Assembly: GCA_934457235.1 (NCBI GenBank)
Contig: CAKSHT010000030.1
Location: 1 to 17,341 of the forward strand
From: an uncultured Oscillospiraceae bacterium
GTDB lineage: Bacteria > Bacillota > Clostridia > Oscillospirales > Ruminococcaceae
DNA length: 17,341 bases
Direction of reading: 5' to 3'
Shown one piece after another: positions 1-7,600 of this stretch (its first letter is position 1; each line of letters starts with the position of its first letter). The translations under genes were made by a program, and so were the position numbers. The notes beneath the pieces were generated by a model. The model was not told where the DNA came from. It saw only the letters and a program-made list of their open reading frames with translations, and made no database searches.

Positions 1-357
1 CGCTCTCCAGCGTTGCCCTGTTTCGCTGCATTTTTAGCTTTGGTACGTTTTTCGGGTTTATTCGCGTTTACACAGTTCTTTTTTCAGGCCCACTGAATGT
101 CATTATAGAAGATTTACTAGATATTATTTGTGCATAGAAAGGAAAATTATTATGATTAATTGCAGAATCAAAAAATTTATTGCTCTTTTTATGAGCTTGT
201 TTTTTGATTTGGCATTATGTCGTCAGATGTCATTATGACCTATATTTGTTTGTAGAACAAATGTACAGGACACGACAGGAGGAAGCGTGACTTGTACGCT
301 AAAATACAGCGTAAGCCGATTATGTGAGCGGCTGGATTTCAAAGTTATTCTCCATAC
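1..357. other. Gene-poor leader region
   Basis: No convincing long gene is visible. The stretch 100-260 is AT-rich. It holds two very short ORFs (152-238 and 287-361, listed separately) and two small inverted repeats: TTTGTT/AACAAA at 245-261 and TACGCT/AGCGTA at 295-313. It ends in the promoter of the next gene. Bases 1-100 show nothing I can assign. Confidence 0.6.
152..238 (+). CDS. Possible 28-residue hydrophobic peptide
   Basis: ATG at 152 follows an AAAGGAAAA ribosome-site-like stretch at 138-146. The product begins MINCRIKKFIALF, a basic start followed by a hydrophobic run, so it resembles the first part of a signal peptide or a membrane micropeptide. It then stops at 236-238. I do not recognise it. 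It may be the truncated start of a lost exported-protein gene, or chance in AT-rich DNA. Confidence 0.2.
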   Translation: MINCRIKKFIALFMSLFFDLALCRQMSL

Positions 358-361
358 TTGA
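287..361 (+). CDS. Possible 24-codon ORF with ideal ribosome site
   Basis: GTG at 287 is preceded by a perfect AGGAGG at 277-282. The frame runs 24 codons to TGA at 359-361, which overlaps the -35 box of the next gene's promoter. The peptide ends SRLCERLDFKVILHT. It could be a leader peptide or the cut-off 5' end of an older gene. The strong ribosome site is the only real support. Confidence 0.25.
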   Translation: MTCTLKYSVSRLCERLDFKVILHT

Positions 362-386
362 CAAGTAATTTACAATGTGTTAAAAT
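358..386 (+). promoter_or_regulatory. Strong sigma-A promoter for the 427-828 gene
   Basis: TTGACA at 358-363, a 17-base spacer, and TAAAAT at 381-386. This is a full -35 match and one mismatch at -10. The predicted start is near 393, about 34 bases before the chosen ATG. Confidence 0.75.
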
Positions 387-426
387 ATAGGTGTATAAAA
401 CGATAATTCACAAGATGGAGAATACT

Positions 427-828
427 ATGAAAGAATTGACTGATGTAGTGAGCCGGGCGGCGGAGCTTGGCCTGTTCACCGACAAGGAACTGCGTCTTGC
501 GTATGAATATGTGTTTGTCAGATATGCGGTAGAATGCGCTGAGCCAGATGAGAACACGCGGTGGGTCATATTCCATTCCATAAGGGACGGAAGCGTCGCG
601 GGAATGCTGCATGTAAAATATAAGCTTGGCTTTTTCCTGCCGCAGCTCAGATTTCCGGACGCCGAGTTCCATGCAGAGTATGTGGATTCCTTTGTGATAC
701 CGGAGTGGTGTATCAGTGACGCGCAGGAGTTCAGCAGGTCGTTTCCGGAGCTTCCCTGGGTCGTCGCGGAGCGCGTTGCGGATCCGCGTAAATTCTCGCT
801 GATGGATCTGCGGTTCGTTACAGAATAG
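427..828 (+). CDS. Hypothetical protein, 133 aa
   Basis: I do not recognise this protein. The start was set at ATG 427 because GGAG at 417-420 lies at a proper distance upstream; ATGs at 391 and 415 in the same frame have weaker context. The product is soluble-looking, with no signal peptide or membrane helix. It opens with a helical, charged segment (MKELTDVVSRAAELGLF), has mixed beta-type segments in the middle, and is rich in aromatic residues (several Trp, Phe and Tyr). It has its own promoter (358-386) and a terminator (859-886), so it appears to be a single-gene transcript rather than part of the spore-lytic pair downstream. Codon use matches its neighbours. The reading frame is reliable; the function is unknown. 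Confidence 0.75.
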   Translation: MKELTDVVSRAAELGLFTDKELRLAYEYVFVRYAVECAEPDENTRWVIFHSIRDGSVAGMLHVKYKLGFFLPQLRFPDAEFHAEYVDSFVIPEWCISDAQEFSRSFPELPWVVAERVADPRKFSLMDLRFVTE

Positions 829-858
829 CCGCTTTGGAGTATAAACTGAATACTATGT

Positions 859-886
859 CCCCGTTTCTCATGAAGCGGGGATTTTT
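859..886 (+). terminator. Rho-independent terminator after the 133-aa gene
   Basis: CCCCGTTTC (859-867), loop TCAT, GAAGCGGGG (872-880), then ATTTTT. The 9-bp stem has one G-T pair. It lies 31 bases after the stop codon. Confidence 0.85.
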
Positions 887-908
887 GTTGCGCTGACGTA
901 TTCACCTG

Positions 909-916
909 CATATAAT
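909..916 (+). promoter_or_regulatory. Candidate -10 box for the amidase/SleL pair
   Basis: CATATAAT lies 20 bases before ATG 937. It contains the sigma-A TATAAT and is one base away from the CATACAAT -10 consensus of the mother-cell sigma factor SigE. I find no convincing -35 for either factor, so the class is undecided. It is recorded because the same octamer occurs upstream of the element's recombinase genes (2586-2593). Confidence 0.35.
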
Positions 917-936
917 GCGGTAAAGGTGGTGTTTAT

Positions 937-1443
937 ATGCTCATTGAATCGGGCTACGACAGGCGGAGGGCAGTGAACTACGCGTTGAAATGGGCGCTTT
1001 CCAGAAATCCGCAGTACTATGATTTCGAGGATATCGGCGGGGACTGTACGAACTTTGTATCACAGTGCCTGTACGCGGGCTGCCGTGTCATGAATTATTC
1101 CGGGGATCTTGGGTGGTACTATATCGACCTGAACGACCGTGCTCCCGCATGGACTGGCGTTGAATTCTTAAACCGGTTTCTGCTCACGAACAAGGGATCT
1201 GCAGTGTACGGCGAGGAGCGCAGGCTTGCCGAACTGCGCCCCGGCGATGTTATACAGCTCCGTGACAGCGAGGGACGTCTGTATCATACGATGATAGTGT
1301 CGTACATTTTTTATCCAGGGAAGCCGGAGAATATCTTTACATGCTCGCACACCTACGATGCGCTCAACCGCCGGCTATCCACATACAATTATGCGGATGC
1401 GGTCGGGATACACATATCCGGCGCACGCCGTGAGATTTTCTGA
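937..1443 (+). CDS. Amidase_6-domain protein, 168 aa
   Basis: A small protein that is almost entirely one Amidase_6-type (papain-like) domain, a family predicted to cleave amide bonds in peptidoglycan or related substrates. Visible support: the segment DIGGDCTNFVSQCLYAG (about residues 32-48), with Cys37 as probable nucleophile, and YHTMIVSYI with His117 as probable base. The opening YDRRRAVNYALKWAL is also typical of the family. No signal peptide is visible, as is usual when such proteins are made in the mother cell and placed on the spore. AAGGTGGTG before ATG 937 serves as ribosome site. Only 11 bases separate it from the SleL-like gene, so the two are very likely co-transcribed. That neighbour supports a role in spore cortex or coat peptidoglycan. 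The reaction has not been shown for this protein. Confidence 0.8.
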   Translation: MLIESGYDRRRAVNYALKWALSRNPQYYDFEDIGGDCTNFVSQCLYAGCRVMNYSGDLGWYYIDLNDRAPAWTGVEFLNRFLLTNKGSAVYGEERRLAELRPGDVIQLRDSEGRLYHTMIVSYIFYPGKPENIFTCSHTYDALNRRLSTYNYADAVGIHISGARREIF

Positions 1444-1454
1444 GGGGGTATATT

Positions 1455-2309
1455 ATGTTGATCTACACAGTACAGCCGGGGGATACCATCGCGGCGATAT
1501 CCCGGCGATACGGACTTCCGCCGGTCCGGATAGCGGCGGACAACGGATTGCGGGATCCGTCGGTGCTCGTTCCGGGACAGAATCTGCTCATCAATACGGA
1601 CAGCGTACGCTATATCATGACCGAGGGACAGACCTTGTTTTCCATCGCGCAGGAATACGGAGTCTCGCTGGATCTTCTGCTTGAGGCTAATCCGGGGCTT
1701 GATCCGCTGAACGTCCGGCGCGGAGATACTGTTATAATCCCGGTCAGCACCCCGGCTGAGCGGCGCCGGGCGATATTCAACGGTTACGCCTATCCGAGCA
1801 TAAATACTAATACGCTGAACTGCGTGTTACCGTTTATGACGTTCATAAGTCCGTTCAGCTACACGCTGACCCCACAAGCAGAACTTGTACCGCCGGACGA
1901 CAGCAATCTAATCTTCAGCGCCCAGCGCGCCGCGGTAATGCCGCTGATGGTGGTGACAAATATTTTCGGTGAGGGCTTCAGCACTGAAAACCTGTCTGGG
2001 ATACTGGCTTCCGAGGAGCTTCAGCAGCGGCTCATCAGGAATATCATGGCGGAGGTAACGGCAAAACGCTATTACGGCGTGAACATGGATATAGAGTACA
2101 TTGCTCCGGAGGACAGGGAGCGTTACAACACGTTTCTGGAGCGTCTGACAGAGCTTCTGCACGAGCAGGGATACATCGTTGTATCGGCTCTTGCGCCGAA
2201 GATTTCCGCAGGGCAGCGGGGCGTACTTTACGAGGCGCATGATTACGCTGCACAGGGCAGGATAGTGGATTATGTTATAATCATGACGTATGAGTGGGGG
2301 TACACATAA
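1455..2309 (+). pseudogene. sleL: 5' part of split SleL/YaaH-type spore hydrolase
   Basis: This encodes the first 284 residues of a spore-cortex-fragment hydrolase (N-acetylglucosaminidase of the SleL/YaaH type), acting on spore peptidoglycan at the coat/cortex. Two LysM peptidoglycan-binding domains lie at about residues 2-46 and 52-96. They are followed by a GH18 TIM barrel with the LPFMTFISPFSY strand and the catalytic motif NMDIEY, where Asp212 and Glu214 are the expected acid pair. The barrel is cut at MTYEWGYT: the next codon is TAA, supplied by the inserted element. As it stands the protein lacks the last third of its barrel and is probably inactive. The missing part is at 12125-12545, in frame. 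Ribosome site GAGGGGG, ATG 1455. It is not a decayed gene: both halves are intact to the junction. Confidence 0.9.
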
Positions 2310-2340
2310 TGCCATACATCATTATAGTAATTAGATTTCC
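2290..2340. other. attL (left junction of the element)
   Basis: Host side: TATGAGTGGGGGTA, coding for YEWGY. Proposed core AC at 2304-2305. Element side: 13 bases, then TCATTATAGT (2319-2328), five bases, then GATTT (2333-2337). The same motif occurs inverted at the right end (TCATTATAGT, five bases, GATTTAC on the minus strand), so the two element arms form an imperfect palindrome, as in attP sites of large serine integrases. Confidence 0.75.
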
Positions 2341-2379
2341 GTGTCTTTCGTGGAATATAACACTGCTTTTCCCTTTTAG

Positions 2380-2592
2380 TTACCCCATGAAGTTTGCAAG
2401 CGGAGTTACGCATGAACCATAATATTCAATAGATGAGCCGTTGATAATATTTACTGTACCTTTCTCATCAATGTTAATCCCATGTTCGCCGGGTCGTTCA
2501 CTATGTCAGAATACAAAACCGCCAATGAATAAATGCATATTATTCATAAGTGCCCAGGAAAGGGGATACTGTACAACCAATACGCCATATAA
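2380..2592 (-). pseudogene. Antisense gene remnant with one stop
   Basis: On the minus strand a frame of 71 codons reads like protein on both sides of a single TGA (2506-2508). The upstream piece includes VVQYPLSWALMNNMHLFIGG. The downstream piece includes GINIDEKGTVNIINGSSIEY and ends PLANFMG before TAA at 2380-2382. Amino-acid composition is protein-like throughout. I do not recognise the family. It has no good start and overlaps the promoter region of the recombinase genes, so it is best read as the tail of a broken gene. Confidence 0.35.
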
Positions 2593-2593
2593 T
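2564..2593 (+). promoter_or_regulatory. Candidate (SigE-like) promoter of the recombinase genes
   Basis: GGATACT at 2564-2570, a 15-base gap, and CATATAAT at 2586-2593. The published SigE pattern is roughly KMATATT, 14-15 bases, CATACANT. This site differs at the second and sixth -35 bases and at one -10 base. The TATAAT could instead be a sigma-A -10, but no TTGACA-like box lies 17 bases upstream. A mother-cell promoter here is plausible but unproven. Confidence 0.35.
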
Positions 2594-2610
2594 CAAGCGA
2601 GGTGATGAAT

Positions 2611-2811
2611 ATGGGTATGATATTATCATACACTGCTTCGTGCGGTGCTGCCGTAAATTTCAGCGATGAGGGATATATTAACTCCAGCGAGCAGGAGCTT
2701 GCCTTTCGTTGTGAGAACATGAGGAGCACTGCCGAGCAGATAGCGCAGGAATTGCAGCTCCGACAACTCCGTGGAGATCTGCGGAGCAGTTGTGAAATGT
2801 CTGTGTGCTAG
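2611..2811 (+). CDS. Small protein, 66 aa, coupled to the recombinase
   Basis: No family recognised. Start chosen at ATG 2611, six bases after GAGGTG (2599-2604). GTG 2602 and ATG 2605 overlap that ribosome site, and ATG 2617 is farther away. The product has a Ser/Cys-containing start (MGMILSYTASCGAAVNF) and a helical acidic/basic second half (SSEQELAFRCENMRSTAEQ, then IAQELQLRQLRGDL). It ends TAG at 2809-2811, and the recombinase ATG follows after two bases. Its size and position fit a recombination directionality factor, the small partner that lets a serine integrase excise (compare the 58-aa SprB of SPbeta). That role is inferred from context only, not from similarity. Confidence 0.6.
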   Translation: MGMILSYTASCGAAVNFSDEGYINSSEQELAFRCENMRSTAEQIAQELQLRQLRGDLRSSCEMSVC

Positions 2812-2813
2812 CA

Positions 2814-4349
2814 ATGTACGTTGTTTACCTGCGGAAATCCAGAGCAGACCTTGACGCAGAAGCCATGGGACAGGGCGAAACACTGGCAAGGCACCGGGCG
2901 GCGCTTCTCGACTATGCGGCTCATCACGGGCTGGAAATAGGCGCTGTTTACGAAGAGATCATATCCGGCGAAAGCATTGATGCACGTCCGAAAATGAAGC
3001 AGCTTCTGCGGGAGGTGGAGCAAGGGCGCTGGGCGGGAGTACTATGCATGGACATAGACCGCCTGGCGAGAGGAAACAGCGCCGACCAGGCGAGGGTATC
3101 GAACACGTTCCGTATCTCCGGGACGCTGATAATCACGCCGTCAAAGGTGTACGACCAGAGCCGTGAAAGCGATGAGGAATACGTTGATTTTGAGCTGTTC
3201 ATGGCGCGCCGTGAATATAAGGCGATTTCCCGGCGAATAATGCGAGGGCGTATCGCTTCCGTAAAGGAGGGGCATTTTATCGGAAGCACGCCACCATACG
3301 GTTACGATAAAATCAAAGTTGAGAGGGGACGTGGATTTACTCTGTCGCCGAATTCCGAAAGCGATACGGTGAAGCAGATATACTCCATGTGTATCAGCGG
3401 AATGGGCTGCAGCGTCATCGCAAGACGGCTCGATATGATGGGAGTGACCCCGCGAAAGGGCAGCTCATGGAGCAGTGCTTCGATCAGGGATATTCTGAGA
3501 AATCCGGTTTACTGCGGCAAGATTCGCTGGCAGTACCGGAGGGAGGAAAAGAGCCTGGCAGACGGTATCGTCATGATCCGTCGGCGGGAAAATCCCGACT
3601 GCATAATCGCACATGGGCTGCACCCGGCGTTGATAAGCGAGGAGGAGTTCGACCAGGCGCAGCAATTTCTGAACAGCCGCAGGATACCGCACAAAAAGGA
3701 AAACACGGAGCTGCGAAATCCGTTATCCGGTCTGTTGTACTGTGGTATGTGCGGCAGCATGATGACAAGGATCGGGCCGGGCAGCAGGAACAACAGCGAC
3801 ACGCTCCGCTGCCCGAATCGTAGTTGCGGTAATGTATCCGCAAAGCTGGAGCTTGTTGAAAGCGCTCTCGCTGAGGGCGTGGCACGATGGCTCAACGACT
3901 GCCGGGTGAATGTCAGCCGCAATGCCGCAGATACTGCGAAAGCGGAGCGGACATCAGCCGATAAGGTACGTTCTGAACTGGCTAAACTTGACAGCCAGCG
4001 CGAAAGAATATATTCGTTCCTGGAACAGGGGGTATATTCTGCCGGGGAATTCCGGGAGCGCATGGAATCGCTCGAAAAGCGAAGAACGATGCTTTCGGAG
4101 AATCTGCGGCAGGCTGAGCAGGCAGTCAGCGAGGCTGAGGGCAATCGGCAGCTTTATGCGCAGATAATCCCCAGGGTGGAGCGTGTGATGGATATTTACG
4201 CGCAGTCCACACCGGAGGAGAAAAACCGTCTGCTAAAGACGATAATCAGCCGGGCTGAATACATAAAAACGGAGCGCAACACCAGAGGAAACGCTGACCG
4301 CTGCAATTTCACGCTTAACGTGACGCCGCTGTTCCCGGAAACAGATTAA
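2814..4349 (+). CDS. Large serine recombinase (integrase), 511 aa
   Basis: Site-specific DNA recombinase that would integrate and excise this element. Numbered from ATG 2814: resolvase catalytic domain about 1-148 with YLRKSR (nucleophile Ser9, Arg7/Arg10), the SGESIDARPKM segment (51-61) and DRLAR (82-86). A Recombinase domain follows at about 158-245 (PPYGYDKIK ... DILRNPVYCGKIRW), then a zinc ribbon at 304-340 with Cys310, 313, 333 and 338, then a coiled coil at about 375-445. All motifs are present, so it is probably active. A GTG at 2805 would add three residues. There is no ribosome site before 2814; translation is likely coupled to the preceding 66-aa ORF. It lies about 500 bases from attL, the usual position for such integrases. 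A terminator follows directly. Confidence 0.95.
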   Translation: MYVVYLRKSRADLDAEAMGQGETLARHRAALLDYAAHHGLEIGAVYEEIISGESIDARPKMKQLLREVEQGRWAGVLCMDIDRLARGNSADQARVSNTFRISGTLIITPSKVYDQSRESDEEYVDFELFMARREYKAISRRIMRGRIASVKEGHFIGSTPPYGYDKIKVERGRGFTLSPNSESDTVKQIYSMCISGMGCSVIARRLDMMGVTPRKGSSWSSASIRDILRNPVYCGKIRWQYRREEKSLADGIVMIRRRENPDCIIAHGLHPALISEEEFDQAQQFLNSRRIPHKKENTELRNPLSGLLYCGMCGSMMTRIGPGSRNNSDTLRCPNRSCGNVSAKLELVESALAEGVARWLNDCRVNVSRNAADTAKAERTSADKVRSELAKLDSQRERIYSFLEQGVYSAGEFRERMESLEKRRTMLSENLRQAEQAVSEAEGNRQLYAQIIPRVERVMDIYAQSTPEEKNRLLKTIISRAEYIKTERNTRGNADRCNFTLNVTPLFPETD

Positions 4350-4373
4350 AGGCAGTCGGAGGGCTGCCTTTTT
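4350..4373 (+). terminator. Terminator of the recombinase transcript
   Basis: AGGCAG (4350-4355), loop of 8 bases, CTGCCT (4364-4369), then TTTTT running through 4373. It starts one base after the stop codon. Confidence 0.8.
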
Positions 4374-4380
4374 GCTGTAA

Positions 4381-4590
4381 TTTGGTTTTCAATATTACAA
4401 TAAAAGCCTTGGCGGGAATTTCACACCGTCCTGGGAGGATTTCCGGGAATTCCTTAAAGAGCGCTGCATTCCCGAAAGCAGTAGCGGCCTGAACGAATAT
4501 CTCGAAACGATAGGTGCAGACAGCAGCGCCCCGCTTGAACTGGCTGAGTTCGTGCACGAAAATAGCAAGGCGGCTTCGGGAACACCTGAG
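4381..4590 (+). pseudogene. 5'-truncated gene remnant
   Basis: An open frame just after the recombinase terminator reads protein-like, for example NKSLGGNFTPSWEDFREFL, then KERCIPESSSGLNEYLETIG. There is no ATG, GTG or TTG at its front: a TAA lies at 4378-4380 and no start occurs before the protein-like part. Its back end merges into the terminator of the giant gene. It looks like an internal or C-terminal piece of a gene, left when the element's present contents were joined. I do not assign a family. Confidence 0.35.
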
Positions 4591-4596
4591 CCGCCT
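4563..4596 (-). terminator. Terminator of the giant GLUG/dockerin gene
   Basis: Perfect 8-bp stem AGGCGGCT (4589-4596 read on the minus strand) with AGCCGCCT (4568-4575), 13-base loop, followed on the minus strand by TGCTATTTT. It lies 21 bases after the stop codon of the giant gene. Confidence 0.75.
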
Positions 4597-4617
4597 CATG
4601 TTATTATAGTCCGTACA

Positions 4618-7600
4618 TTACTCAGCCACTATCACCCTGAGTATTGCGGAAGCGTCCAGTGCGTTCATCACGCTGTCGCTGTTGAAGTCCGCCATGCAGG
4701 GATTCTCGCCCTTGGAGTCCCCCACGATATCCTTTAATATCATAGCCGCATCAAACGCGTTCAGTATGCCGTCGTTGCTGAAATCTCCGGGCAGGTCACT
4801 GTATTCGCACACCATAACGACATACTCGCCGCCAGTGTATGCACCGGGTATCGCCGCTGTTCCGTCCCCGGCTATCCGCGCGCAGCAGTGGAATTCCAGA
4901 CCGCCGTCCGTCAGACGGTACACGTTCGCGAACTGACCCGCAAACTCCCTGCGGAATGTCAGCTTTAGTTCAGCCGGGATACCCGTGCCGCTTATTTTCA
5001 GGTCAGCGCCGAAAACTCCGCGCAGCCCGCTCCTGTCGGAGTTTCCGGGGAGCACGGTAAAATCTGCGGCAGAAGCAGACTTTATCGCCGTGCCGTCGAT
5101 TATCCAGCTCTTTATACTGTCGATAATGAATTCCGCCTTTATCCTGCTGTCAGCTATCGCCCTTATCACGTCCGCAGGGACGGTGGTTTCGCCGTTGAGC
5201 GAGATCACCGCGCTTACGCCACCCTGCTTCATGAGGTCAGCCGCGATATCCGCCCAGGACTTCTGAACGCCGTTTATACCAGGCTGCGTTTCGGTGGCTG
5301 CCGCAGGTCTGGAGGGTCTTGCGGTTCCCCCGGAGGAGTTCCCGCCGGTGGAGGTTTTCCTCGGAGAAATTTCGTAACCGCAGACCGTGCACAGCTCTGG
5401 CTTTGCATAGGTCGCCGTGCCGCCGGAAACATGATTTTCAATGTCGGATACCGCATCGCACGTCTCGCAGATATGCCAGTGTCCCGATTTGTCTGACCCA
5501 TATTTTTCAGACCATTTGTGTCCCGCAGCCGGAACAGTGCGGCGCTCTGTTGAGAGCTTTTCACTGCAAACCGTGCAGTAAGTCACTTCGTTATAGGAGC
5601 CGTCCACGGTGCAGGACGCGGGGATCTCGTTCTCCCTGACCGCTTTTCCTGGAGTGTGCCCGGTCTTTGCCAGGACAACGTTTTGCAGCGCAGTTTCCTG
5701 GGTTCCGGCTTCGTCAAGGAAGTACCTTGCGCAGAGCCCGCATTCCCAGTACTCGGCGTTGCCGTAGGAAATGCAGTCCGGCTCTGAGCGGTCGTGGCGC
5801 GTGAGTTCGCCGTGGCCGCTTTTCAGCGTGAGCGAAACCGCCTGGCTCGGATTCAGGCTGTCGGTTTCGGCAAACCTGATATACCCCGTCACAAGCTCGT
5901 CATGCCCGACAGGAGCGGCGTTTTCCGCGCCCCAGTCTGAGCCGTCAAAGCTGAACTCCACGCCGGAAAGCCCGGTCACTATTTCAGCGGTGATATCGCT
6001 TCCGGAGCTTGTCAGTTCCAATCTGAAATCAGACTGCGCGGGAGCCTGCTGGTCGCCCTTTGCGGCGAGAGTCACCGTGATTCTGAACGTGAAATCAGTG
6101 TAGTTCTGCGTGGGGAGGTTCACGGTTATTTCAGCCGTGTTTCCGATGGATTCCGCCGTATTCACGCCGAGCGTGAAGAACAGCTTTCCGTCAGAGTACC
6201 GCGCGCTGTCTGCGGCGAGTATTCCGTTAACGTCAGTGACCGCAATGGAAGCCGGGCGGATCTCTCCGGTGTTTTCTGGAAGCCCGCCGAGTGAAACGCT
6301 CTTTTCTTCACTTGAACTCCAGTTGCAGCAGAGCGCGATATCCGCAGCCGCCGGAGCCTGAGCCTTTGCTATATCCAGAGTTACGTCAGCGGTGAGCGGC
6401 ATGTAGTACTCCGGGTGAACGTCGGCGGTGAACTCAGCCGTATACTTTCCGGTATCGCCGACGTTCGGTATATCACCGCCGGAAAGCGCCCACCTGCCGG
6501 GAATTTCGTCAGTGCCGAGCATTGCTTTCAGCCCGGAAACGGACAGACTGCCCAGGCTGTCGCCGAACGTACCGGAGGCAGTTCCGGAGCCACTTGCTGT
6601 GAGCGCTGCTGGGGTTATCGTGAACGTCCAGTCCGGGGATGCCACATCGCTGGCTGCAAGGTAGCATTCGCCCTTGGCAACGTCTATTTTTACGGTGTAG
6701 GTACCGGGGGCTGTGGGCTCGGCGGTGACTCCGTCCAGATAGTACTTTACCGCCGTTATTTCGCCCAAGCCCGTTTCTGAACCGTCGCTGAACCCGCGTG
6801 CTTCAACGGCCGCAGCAAGCGGAAGCCCGGTGTACTCGGTATCGGTGGGCGCGTGGAATATGAAGTCATCCGCACAGGGGGTGCCGTAGTATATCGTGTA
6901 AAGCCAGCCGCCGATTCCGTTTGCTGCACTGTAGTATTCGCCCTCTGCCACGTCAATGAGCACCGTTATTGTTTCCGGTTTTACGGGTACGGATATTTCG
7001 CCGCTGGTGCTGCTTAAATAGTGAAGGGTTATTTTGCCGACTCCCTCAGCTCCATCATTTACGGTGACGGAAACGGGTTTTCCTTCGCCGTTATATCTGC
7101 AATCCTCCGGGGTGGTGAATGTGAACATGTCGGCGGTGATGTTGCCCTTTACGATAGTGAATTCCCAGCCGCCAGAGAGGACAGCCGCCTTGTAGTTATC
7201 CCCTTCGGCGATGTCCGCCGTTACGGTGTAGGTTCCGGGAATAACTGGGTCTGATTCAATGCCGTCACGGTAGTATTTCAGAGTGATATCTTCCGCACCG
7301 GTGATTCCGGACTTCACAGCGATTTTCGCTTCCTTTGCCGCGCCGTTGTATTTAAGGTCGGACGGCGGGGCGAATTCCAGGTCAGCCGCCGTGAGCGCCA
7401 GCTTTTCTACATTAACGGTGCAGTCCGCAGAGGTATCGGCTATGAACGAGGAATCCGCTCCGCTGTAATTCAGCACGAACCTGCAATTGTCGCCCGCAGC
7501 GGGGTGCGCAGTGATTGTGTCATTGGTTTTCGCGCCGTCCGGGAGCGCTGCGGCGACTACCTCCTTATCGTTCAGCGTTACCGTGAACGAGCCGCTGCCA

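Noticed and set aside
100..117. TCATTATAG-AA-GATTTAC resembling the element's arm motif, as a third att site
   Set aside because: Spacing between the two parts is two bases instead of five, there is no matching core or inverted partner, and the region is AT-rich.
2506..2508. In-frame TGA as a recoded (selenocysteine-type) codon
   Set aside because: No start, no selenocysteine-like hairpin visible after the TGA, and no family support; a broken gene is simpler.
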